NCBI RefSeq assembly: GCF_003418935.1
Contig: NZ_QVMT01000002.1
Coordinates: forward strand, 558,001 to 622,000
Length of the DNA: 64,000 nucleotides
Source of the DNA: Emticicia sp. C21
Lineage (GTDB): Bacteria; Bacteroidota; Bacteroidia; Cytophagales; Spirosomataceae
Direction of reading: 5' to 3'
Shown: piece after piece, positions 35,179 through 45,644 of the stretch
How the letters are laid out: the number at the start of each line of letters is the position of its first letter
Position numbering within the stretch: position 1 is the first letter of the stretch
Made by a program: the position numbers and the translations under genes
The notes under the pieces: model-generated
Told to the model about the DNA's origin: nothing
The model's database searches: none
What the model saw: the letters and a program-made list of their open reading frames with translations, nothing else

Positions 35179-36576
35179 CTAATTACCAACTGTTAACTCA
35201 ACCTTCAAATCATTATAACCCTTGTCTGAATCCCAAGTACCTTCATTGGCGAATCTAACTGCATATTCAACCCGATCTTTAATAGACGCAGACATATCAG
35301 GAAGATAAAGATATAAGTGATATTTACCTGAAACTGTATTAACAGGAAGTTTAATTTGCTCAACAATTTTACCAAATTTGCCAAGCCATTTTCTTGGGTC
35401 AGTTTTCAACTTTATTCTCACTTCTTTATCGGTTTTAGTATTAACCAGAACCAAATAAGCTTTTCTTTCATTAAACATAGCACTATAGCCCTTGTTCTCA
35501 ATATTTAATTCTACTTTGAATGCCTTTGACCGAGATACTTTTTGGGGATAACTAATTGAGTTTAATTGTAACCTGTAGCCAAGATTATTAAATATATCAT
35601 CATAACAATTGTCTCCTCTTTTCCACTGGTTCATTAATTCCATAGGATAATCCATATTAAGAAAAGACCAGTGAAATTTTCTTAGTTCTATCACAGCATT
35701 AGGACAATCAGAACGTGGCGAATTTACTTTACAGGTTTCTCCACCCATTGGTAAGTATTTAGTCTGATTTTCCATAAAGCCATATTCAGTATTTATTCTG
35801 GCTTTCACATATGTTCCTAAATCCGTATCACTGGCTAAAAAACAATCATTGTGAAATCCTATACGAGATTCATTGGACTTATTAAATGCTTTTGAAAGTG
35901 TAATAGCTTTATTGCCATACATACCGGTTTTGTATCTGGGAGTTCGTATTTGTACCATGCGGCTAGCAGGTAGTGCGTCTAATAGAGCATCAAGTACTTC
36001 CCTTCTAGCCGGATAATTAGGTTCAGAGTCAACTCTTGTTGGAATTCCAAACTCTGCTTGCGTTGTGGCATGCCATTCGCCATAAGTGCCTATAAATCCG
36101 GCTTGTACCACGTAAATCACATCAACATTCTTTTCAAAAATAGGTTTTAGCTGTTGGATATGATTGATAATCATGCTTTTTGAAGCGTCTCTTACATTTG
36201 CCTTTGAGTTCTTTGTGTATGAGAATCTAATGACAGCTTTAAGACCAACCTTTCGGAGCATATCAAAATCAGCCTGCACGTTGTCCAGATAAGCTTTTGA
36301 AATTGGGGCATTTATAAAATCGTCAAGATAGAATCCTCGATAGATTATGGAGATATTAGCTCGTTTTAATGTATCTAATATATTCTCTTTAAGCCTTGAG
36401 TAGTACTTTGAGTTTGTATCGAAATGCTGGTAAAAACCTCTTTCCGGATTAAATATCCTTTCTTCTGTAGGCTTAAAACCATTATACTTTACTAATGAAG
36501 AGGTATTTACATTCTGCTTGCCAATAAACGAAAGGCAACAAAATGTCATGATTAGGTGAGATAGTCTAATTTTCAT
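35179..36576 (-). CDS. Secreted DUF4874/DUF4832 protein
   Basis: 465 residues with a signal sequence in the first 20. The N-terminal half matches DUF4874: 'IFNPERGFYQHFDTNSKYYS', 'RANISIIYRGFYLDDFINA', 'GLKAVIRFSYTKNS' and 'IYVVQAGFIGTYGEWHAT', the last being a GH-like barrel strand with a Glu that could be catalytic. The C-terminal half matches DUF4832, ending in a beta-sandwich ('GKYHLYLYLPDMSASIKDR'). These domains together form a barrel fold related to clan GH-A glycosidases, but no activity is established that I know of. It stands alone between the carbohydrate cluster and the CRISPR array, so its relation to the sugar operon is uncertain. Confidence 0.75.
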   Translation of the reverse strand: MKIRLSHLIMTFCCLSFIGKQNVNTSSLVKYNGFKPTEERIFNPERGFYQHFDTNSKYYSRLKENILDTLKRANISIIYRGFYLDDFINAPISKAYLDNVQADFDMLRKVGLKAVIRFSYTKNSKANVRDASKSMIINHIQQLKPIFEKNVDVIYVVQAGFIGTYGEWHATTQAEFGIPTRVDSEPNYPARREVLDALLDALPASRMVQIRTPRYKTGMYGNKAITLSKAFNKSNESRIGFHNDCFLASDTDLGTYVKARINTEYGFMENQTKYLPMGGETCKVNSPRSDCPNAVIELRKFHWSFLNMDYPMELMNQWKRGDNCYDDIFNNLGYRLQLNSISYPQKVSRSKAFKVELNIENKGYSAMFNERKAYLVLVNTKTDKEVRIKLKTDPRKWLGKFGKIVEQIKLPVNTVSGKYHLYLYLPDMSASIKDRVEYAVRFANEGTWDSDKGYNDLKVELTVGN

Positions 36577-36706
36577 GTTTCTAAATAAAGTTTATTTCCA
36601 AAATCTGGTTTCTAAGTAACTCAATTAAGCCTAATAATGTTGCTTAAGATATTTTGAAACACGATTAAAAGATTAATATCTAGAAGTTTTACAAGGATTC
36701 TGAAAG

Positions 36707-39700
36707 TTTTCAATTCCATAAGGTACGATTAGAGGCTGGTAAAGCCTGATAAAGCAAATAGCCCCTAAAACAGTTTCAATTCCATAAGGTACGATTAGAG
36801 GGTATGGAGATAAGTTTTTATCAATCCTTACTACCAAGTTTCAATTCCATAAGGTACGATTAGAGGGATAAGAAGCTTAAAACTGATTTTAAATTAAAGG
36901 AGTTTCAATTCCATAAGGTACGATTAGAGGTATTCACTACGGTATAATACCATATAAATACCACTGTTTCAATTCCATAAGGTACGATTAGAGGTGCCGC
37001 TTTTGGTGTAACAGGAAGTAGAATAACTAACGTTTCAATTCCATAAGGTACGATTAGAGGCTGCATTAATTATGTTAGACATCATCTTTGCCTTCTTGTT
37101 TCAATTCCATAAGGTACGATTAGAGGGCTACTAATGCCTGGACATATAATCCTATTCAGGCCGTTTCAATTCCATAAGGTACGATTAGAGGACTGATATT
37201 AGCGGCCTAACAAAATCTTCTGTAGGTTGTTTCAATTCCATAAGGTACGATTAGAGGTGAGCATACTATTTAAGGTAGTACTGATTTTATCAGGTTTCAA
37301 TTCCATAAGGTACGATTAGAGGATAGCTGCTATTGCGCTTTTGACTGGTGGTGTAATCGTTTCAATTCCATAAGGTACGATTAGAGGCACTTTTTCATTA
37401 GGTTGAACCTCTTCTTTAACCTCGTTTCAATTCCATAAGGTACGATTAGAGGCTTATTTTGTAGATATAGAGCGCCTGAAGGTAAATGCGTTTCAATTCC
37501 ATAAGGTACGATTAGAGGTTTTGTCTATATGAAGTACGAGATAAAAACACAAAAGTTTCAATTCCATAAGGTACGATTAGAGGTAGTTTGAGTACCTTAA
37601 AAAAAAGCCCTGTTCCTGAGTTTCAATTCCATAAGGTACGATTAGAGGTCGTTAGAAAATTCTCAGTATGGCGCGGGCAATTTATGTTTCAATTCCATAA
37701 GGTACGATTAGAGGTGCCTCAGTACGTGGCATTTTAAATTTCCCACCAAAGTTTCAATTCCATAAGGTACGATTAGAGGTAATAATCTAAAACATTATCA
37801 CGAGATACATTTAGAGTTTCAATTCCATAAGGTACGATTAGAGAGTAGTTTTTCCAAGTCTGCTTTGAAGCACTTAGCTTGTTTCAATTCCATAAGGTAC
37901 GATTAGAGGCGACCAGAACGCACTGGCGCAACTCTTAGCCGCAAAGTTTCAATTCCATAAGGTACGATTAGAGGCACACCGCCTGTGCCTGTTGAAATGG
38001 CTGGTAATGGGTTTCAATTCCATAAGGTACGATTAGAGGGCCGACAATACGGCTATTATTAAAAATATTCTCATCGTTTCAATTCCATAAGGTACGATTA
38101 GAGGGATTAATCAAAATCACGTGTAGTGCCAAAGTTACGGCGTTTCAATTCCATAAGGTACGATTAGAGGTTTCAGCTTTTTTTCGTAGCGTGTCCAAGT
38201 TGATTTTGTTTCAATTCCATAAGGTACGATTAGAGGTCGGAGCGATACCCCTTGCACCAAAGGTTTTAACAGGGTTTCAATTCCATAAGGTACGATTAGA
38301 GGCAAAAATAGCGGTGCAGAATTAGGCACAACAGACTTTGTTTCAATTCCATAAGGTACGATTAGAGGCAACTGGAATATCCTCATTAAGACTACTTATA
38401 AAAGGTTTCAATTCCATAAGGTACGATTAGAGGTTCGTATTTCAGCTACCAGCGACGTAGCAAAGTTTAGTTTCAATTCCATAAGGTACGATTAGAGGTT
38501 TTTGGCTCAACCCAACAAGACGGCGTATTTTCATGTTTCAATTCCATAAGGTACGATTAGAGGGAAAAACACCACTACCAGTTGAACCCGAATGCAATGT
38601 GTTTCAATTCCATAAGGTACGATTAGAGGCTTAAAATACCGATTGTGCGAATAAAGAAACACCCAAGTTTCAATTCCATAAGGTACGATTAGAGGAATGA
38701 CATTGATTTTATCAAAGAATTAGAACGCCGTGTTTCAATTCCATAAGGTACGATTAGAGGCCAAATCCTTTGATGCCTTATGACGAGTTTATGTAGTTTC
38801 AATTCCATAAGGTACGATTAGAGGTTGCTTCGCCCGCAGGATTGGCAGCCGCCGCTTTAGTTTCAATTCCATAAGGTACGATTAGAGGAAGGGATCGGGT
38901 TCAAGAAAATGGATTGGCAACTAAGTTTCAATTCCATAAGGTACGATTAGAGGTCAATGAAATAAAGTATAAGCACTTAAGGTATCTTGGTTTCAATTCC
39001 ATAAGGTACGATTAGAGGCCAGAAGCGATGAAGCCAAGGCTCTGGGAGTTCAAAGTTTCAATTCCATAAGGTACGATTAGAGGAACCGGTTCGGCAATGC
39101 TCTGGGGGGCCGTAGTGCAGTTTCAATTCCATAAGGTACGATTAGAGGTTATCAGGTAGGCCAGAATGTTCAGCTAAAAATACCGTTTCAATTCCATAAG
39201 GTACGATTAGAGGAGCAGGAGGTAGTTAAGGAATACTATAAGAGTAATCCGTTTCAATTCCATAAGGTACGATTAGAGGTTAATTTGTAATGGTAATAAT
39301 TAATGGTAATTTCTAAGTTTCAATTCCATAAGGTACGATTAGAGGTATCAATATTATCCCGATTATGAAGCAGCCTAATTGGTTTCAATTCCATAAGGTA
39401 CGATTAGAGGATATTGATGATACGGGGAAACGGGTGGCGTTTGCGCGTTTCAATTCCATAAGGTACGATTAGAGGCGTTACTATCACATTGGGCACAAGT
39501 CCGGTATTCAAGTTTCAATTCCATAAGGTACGATTAGAGGATGCATCATGAATTGAACGGCCGCCCATGTATACCGCGTTTCAATTCCATAAGGTACGAT
39601 TAGAGGAAGGAATTTAGCTATGAAGCATTTAGCTAAGTTTTGTTTCAATTCCATAAGGTACGATTAGAGGACCGTACCCATGAGAGCCGCTACGATAGCC

Positions 39701-42700
39701 TCCTATTGTTTCAATTCCATAAGGTACGATTAGAGGCCAGGGTTGCGGGAACTTCTTACACGATACGAGCGGGTTTCAATTCCATAAGGTACGATTAGAG
39801 GGGGCCAAACTTACCGACAAACGAGCCGCTAAATATGGTTTCAATTCCATAAGGTACGATTAGAGGAGTGAAGTGCGATTGATAGAAAAGGGTCACCTAC
39901 CGAGTTTCAATTCCATAAGGTACGATTAGAGGATTTATTCGGCGTGTTAATTGCCTGTTCTCAAACGCCGTTTCAATTCCATAAGGTACGATTAGAGGTC
40001 CAGCTGTTACTAAGTGATAAGCCCCTCTTATTTCGTTTCAATTCCATAAGGTACGATTAGAGGTCGGTTAATCAACGTATAACCAACTTAGTATAACAAG
40101 TTTCAATTCCATAAGGTACGATTAGAGGTTGTGGGAGATAAGGCAGGTTGTACGGAACTGGTTGTTTCAATTCCATAAGGTACGATTAGAGGCCTGAGTC
40201 AGGGACAGCACCCGCGGGGTGGAGCAATGTTTCAATTCCATAAGGTACGATTAGAGGAGAATTTAAGCCACGTGCACCATAGGTTTTTACTATGTTTCAA
40301 TTCCATAAGGTACGATTAGAGGTAGTAAAATACTGTGTACTTGCTTGACCTTTGAAAAGTTTCAATTCCATAAGGTACGATTAGAGGATTGCGGATACCA
40401 CCGACCGAAAACAATAGATTTTGTTTCAATTCCATAAGGTACGATTAGAGGCATGTACCCTACAATTCGATTTCGCCCTTTACTTTTGGTATCTGCAAAC
40501 ACAGTACAAACCTGGCATGTACCCTACAATTCGATTTCGCCCCCGTCCAGAGTTTCAATTCCATAAGGTACGATTAGAGGAAAGGCTATGAGCCAATTAA
40601 AAAGCATAAAGGTGAAGTTTCAATTCCATAAGGTACGATTAGAGGTTAGGAATGCAGTTGGAAACTTAATTCCGAAACAAGTTTCAATTCCATAAGGTAC
40701 GATTAGAGGTAGCCGATACCATCGCACAGTATGTTGCGAGAAAAGGTTTCAATTCCATAAGGTACGATTAGAGGGAATGAGTTTTTAAGAGTACTTTAAC
40801 TTTTTTGCAAGTTTCAATTCCATAAGGTACGATTAGAGGGCTTTTATCTTCTACCGAAAGCAAAAACGGTTTATTGTTTCAATTCCATAAGGTACGATTA
40901 GAGGTTAATTTTGGCTTTTTTGGTGCTTTTAATACTCGCATGTTTCAATTCCATAAGGTACGATTAGAGGTTTTGAGCAAAAAGTCAAGCAAATCGCAAG
41001 TAGACTGTTTCAATTCCATAAGGTACGATTAGAGGCTGTTACCAGTCCTTCCATAAATTTCGCTACGTCGCGTTTCAATTCCATAAGGTACGATTAGAGG
41101 CCATCTGGAGCGGTGCAATTATTAATGTCATCATTGTTTCAATTCCATAAGGTACGATTAGAGGCGCTTTGGTTAGTGATGCCTGAACCGCCTGACTAAA
41201 GTTTCAATTCCATAAGGTACGATTAGAGGTCTTTGCGGATTCGGTTCGCATATCTCCGTACAAATGTTTCAATTCCATAAGGTACGATTAGAGGGGCGAC
41301 CTTTTTTGCAATGCTTTCAGCACTCGTAAAAGTTTCAATTCCATAAGGTACGATTAGAGGCAGAAACCATGAACTTTGATAATTTTCGATTTGTTCGGTT
41401 TCAATTCCATAAGGTACGATTAGAGGTGTGTATCCTGGCACATCTTTTATACGTGCTTCCAAGTTTCAATTCCATAAGGTACGATTAGAGGAAGGATGCG
41501 AATGCAGCACGAATGAAGCAATAAAAGTTTCAATTCCATAAGGTACGATTAGAGGTATTGATATAGCTGATAAAAGACTATTAACTGAAATGTTTCAATT
41601 CCATAAGGTACGATTAGAGGTGGCATCAGTAGCGGCACCCCGTAAATTGTTATAATGTTTCAATTCCATAAGGTACGATTAGAGGTATTTCACAATATGA
41701 GAAATCACCCGACACACAGCAAGTTTCAATTCCATAAGGTACGATTAGAGGTCTTCTCATGTACTTTAAATGCTGGCTTAAATCCATGTTTCAATTCCAT
41801 AAGGTACGATTAGAGGTTGTATTTGCCTATCAGACAGCTAACCGCGAAACTGAGTTTCAATTCCATAAGGTACGATTAGAGGTGGGCCAGGAAGTCCAAT
41901 TAGATTTTGCAATGCGTAGTTTCAATTCCATAAGGTACGATTAGAGGCCAAGTGATTCTGATTGCATTAGAATTGACCGTAATGTTTCAATTCCATAAGG
42001 TACGATTAGAGGGTGAGTATAGGGAAGAGCGTGAGCCGTCGGCGGAGTTGTTTCAATTCCATAAGGTACGATTAGAGGGAACCGATTGCGGCAGGGAAAG
42101 GTGAGGCGAAATAAGTTTCAATTCCATAAGGTACGATTAGAGGACTACTCTACCTAATGTTTATTGCTGTTGTTTTTGTGTTTCAATTCCATAAGGTACG
42201 ATTAGAGGGGCCAGATTCGAACTGTTTGGTAGTTGTTGAGATAAGTTTCAATTCCATAAGGTACGATTAGAGGGTGTGAAGCTTGATGCAAATGAAAGTC
42301 AGGAAAATTGTTTCAATTCCATAAGGTACGATTAGAGGGGGCTACGTTCTGGAAGTGCCGGAAGTGTGGGGGAAGTTTCAATTCCATAAGGTACGATTAG
42401 AGGCTTCGATGATGCAGCTAATGAGCATGTGACTAAGGAGTTTCAATTCCATAAGGTACGATTAGAGGAAGTGTTGGGGCTGTTCAGCAGAAAGCTTTTA
42501 AACTGTTTCAATTCCATAAGGTACGATTAGAGGAATGAAGCCAGTGCAGCGGCTGCAAGTCCGAATGGGTGTTTCAATTCCATAAGGTACGATTAGAGGT
42601 AAATTAATTTTCATTTCTCAAACCTTGTACAAAAAGTTTCAATTCCATAAGGTACGATTAGAGGTAAATTAATTTTCATTTCTCAAACCTTGTACAAAAA

Positions 42701-43577
42701 GTTTCAATTCCATAAGGTACGATTAGAGGTTAAACGCTTTTACTTCAGGTGGAAAATTTTTACCCGTTTCAATTCCATAAGGTACGATTAGAGGAAGCCA
42801 ATGCCGCTATTGAAAGAAAGATTTCTTTGAGTTTCAATTCCATAAGGTACGATTAGAGGCAAATTAAGATCTAATGGCACACTTGAATTTGTTGGGTTTC
42901 AATTCCATAAGGTACGATTAGAGGTGTTCGGCTGTTGGAGATAGCAATATTTCTATTTCTGTTTCAATTCCATAAGGTACGATTAGAGGAGGCAAAATGT
43001 GCAATTGAAACATGCCACTACCTTGGTTTCAATTCCATAAGGTACGATTAGAGGTATCAATGAAGAAAGGATGGAAGAATCAAAGAAAAGGTTTCAATTC
43101 CATAAGGTACGATTAGAGGCAGGATTTAAACCATACGCAACACCTTTTTTTAAATTTGTTTCAATTCCATAAGGTACGATTAGAGGCGGGTGATAATAGC
43201 AGGAATGTAGCCAGTGTTATTGTGTTTCAATTCCATAAGGTACGATTAGAGGGCAGACGTGGCACTATTGCTGTGGCGGCCTGAAACGTTTCAATTCCAT
43301 AAGGTACGATTAGAGGCATGTAGCTTGCCAATTTGTAACCACCAACCATAATGTTTCAATTCCATAAGGTACGATTAGAGGCAGACAATGCCGGGATAAG
43401 ACTGGTATTTATAAATAAGTTTCAATTCCATAAGGTACGATTAGAGGCTGAAGAAAAACCAGGCATTCAACGTATGGATTCATGTTTCAATTCCATAAGG
43501 TACGATTAGAGGCAAATTTCAAGATGGTGAAATAGTTACAATTATTGAGTTTCAATTCCATAAGGTACGATTAGAGG
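36707..43577 (-). CRISPR. Type I-B CRISPR array, about 105 repeats of 29 bp
   Basis: Repeats of 29 bp on the plus strand begin GTTTCAATTCC and end GATTAGAGG; on the minus strand they end in GAATTGAAAC, the usual 5'-handle sequence of type I crRNAs, so transcription runs right to left. I counted 105 repeats and 104 spacers, mostly 35-37 nt. The repeat at 36707 has T instead of G at its first base (the last base of the transcript), as expected for the leader-distal end; the repeat at 37816 ends in A. One spacer is 100 nt (40452-40551), and one spacer is present twice in a row (42600-42635 and 42665-42700). The adjacent cas genes match the subtype. Confidence 0.97.
40452..40551. repeat. 100-nt anomalous spacer with an internal 27-nt direct repeat
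   Basis: Between the repeats at 40423-40451 and 40552-40580 lies a 100-nt stretch, the length of spacer + repeat + spacer. Its first 27 bases (40452-40478) recur at 40516-40542. The second copy plus nine bases makes a normal 36-nt spacer. The bases between, 40488-40515, show only weak similarity to the CRISPR repeat. Confidence 0.85.
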
Positions 43578-43779
43578 CCGATTGAAAAACGGCCTTGCAG
43601 AGGTAAATAAAGCGATTTTTGACATAAAAACAAAGACAAAAATCGTCGGACTCCGGTAATAGGATTTTACCGGGAGTCCGACGACTATTGATTATCAGTG
43701 ACTTAGCTGTTTTTATTTTGTTTTTCAAAATGTCAAAGAACAAAATCTGATTCGTTTTCTTCCTACCGACGACATCCCC
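43578..43779 (-). promoter_or_regulatory. CRISPR leader region
   Basis: The AT-rich 202-bp gap between cas2 and the first repeat. The part next to the array (43578-43643) is most likely the true leader: on the minus strand it reads T-rich, with TTTG boxes but no perfect TAnnTTTG. It ends at a small inverted repeat, GGCCG...CGGCC (43576-43594), that spans the leader-repeat junction. The cas2-side part holds the hairpin at 43644-43683. Confidence 0.7.
43644..43683 (-). terminator. Strong hairpin after cas2, probable cas-operon terminator
   Basis: Arms CGTCGGACTCC-GGTAA (43644-43659) and 43667-43683 pair with one bulged C and a 7-nt loop. On the minus strand the hairpin is followed by ATTTTTGTCTTTG, a T-rich tail. 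It would end the cas transcript before the leader, so the array must have its own promoter. Confidence 0.65.
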
Positions 43780-44043
43780 TCATAAAAAATTATCTGTCGT
43801 CATGCGTTCTACACCCACAATTTCTCTAACCAGCCACTTCGCATCTCTACTTTTAAAAATAATCACACTATCCCGCGCTTCATCCATTATTTTTCTGGCG
43901 CCTGCCAGCAATTCTTTTAATTTTACCTCTGTGATTTCTCCCTCAAATACCGAATTCTGTATCCAGTTCAGATATTTGCGGCAATGCTTGAGCATCTTGC
44001 CGACACGCTTTTCGCCGATGTCATAAACCAAAATTACATACAT
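43780..44043 (-). CDS. cas2: CRISPR-associated endonuclease Cas2
   Basis: 87 residues with the Cas2 ferredoxin-like fold. The N-terminal strand 'MYVILVYDIGEKR' carries the conserved Asp of the family, followed by 'VGKMLKHCRKYLNWIQNSVFEGEIT' as helix 1 and strand 2, and 'ARDSVIIFKSRDAKW'. Length and motifs are typical of type I-B Cas2. It forms the core of the spacer-integration complex with Cas1. It is the last gene of the cas operon, about 200 bp before the first repeat, and appears intact, unlike cas1. Confidence 0.95.
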   Translation of the reverse strand: MYVILVYDIGEKRVGKMLKHCRKYLNWIQNSVFEGEITEVKLKELLAGARKIMDEARDSVIIFKSRDAKWLVREIVGVERMTTDNFL

Positions 44044-44081
44044 TTACTTTAAAATTTGTCAACAAAACTAAAATTATCACA

Positions 44082-45087
<1,006 letters not shown>

Positions 45088-45096
45088 AACATTGTT

Positions 45097-45642
45097 TTAT
45101 TCTTCGCCTACCCAGCAAAACTCAAAAAAACTGCACGACCTGCATTGGCTGACCGGAAGCCGCTCCGGACAAGTCTCTTGCTGCACCAGGGCGTGCGCCT
45201 TCCTGATCTGGCTTTCTAACTGTTGCTGATCGTCTGTTGTCAAGCTAACTCTTTCAGTTATACGTAACTTCGGATACTCTATCAAACCATACTCTGCCTT
45301 GATGCCATTCAGCCTTAACACATATAAATAAAACTGTACCTGGGCGATATGCGCCTGCTCTTTAGCCACCGATTTCTTCACCTCATGCACAATGCCCAGA
45401 TGAGGATCAAAGAAGTCAATTTTAGCTGCCAGTTCGATTGGCGTGTCAGCAGAGTAGGGGAGCATCCCGGAGACCTCAATTTCTGTCCAACGCTCTGCCC
45501 GTTGCGGATAACTCTCCACCCCGATAAGCCGACCCTCAGCCACAACCTCTGAGGTATGTTCCATGCGGATGCCATTGGCATGCAGCCAAACCTTCCGACG
45601 GCAAAGCATCAGGTAATTGATGAGAGTTGCGGTGATGGGCAT
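45097..45642 (-). CDS. cas4: CRISPR-associated exonuclease Cas4
   Basis: 181 residues. RecB-type nuclease motifs appear as 'AAKIDFFDPH' (Asp) and 'IVHEVKKSV' (Glu-x-Lys), with 'AHIAQVQFYLYVL' as the helical QhxxY-type motif. Four cysteines, Cys14 ('MLCRRK') and the C-terminal cluster including Cys167, Cys170 and Cys176 ('QCRSCSFFEFC'), fit the Fe-S site. Cas4 trims prespacers and selects PAM-containing DNA for Cas1-Cas2. It begins 2 bp after the cas3 stop and is followed by cas1 after 9 bp. Confidence 0.93.
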   Translation of the reverse strand: MPITATLINYLMLCRRKVWLHANGIRMEHTSEVVAEGRLIGVESYPQRAERWTEIEVSGMLPYSADTPIELAAKIDFFDPHLGIVHEVKKSVAKEQAHIAQVQFYLYVLRLNGIKAEYGLIEYPKLRITERVSLTTDDQQQLESQIRKAHALVQQETCPERLPVSQCRSCSFFEFCWVGEE

Positions 45643-45644
45643 AA

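Noticed and set aside
38135-38386. Open frame of 83 codons inside the CRISPR array, with repeated PLIVPYGIET
   Set aside because: The repeat length and spacer lengths happen to keep frame over a few units; the repeated peptide is just the CRISPR repeat translated.
41223-41462. Second frame with the same repeated peptide in the array
   Set aside because: Same reason: translated CRISPR repeats.
41759-41944. Plus-strand frame in the array with repeated FNSIRYD/FQFHKVRLEV
   Set aside because: Also made of translated repeats and spacers.
43552-43743. 63-codon minus-strand frame over the leader and first repeat
   Set aside because: It spans the terminator hairpin and the first repeat and has no protein-like pattern.
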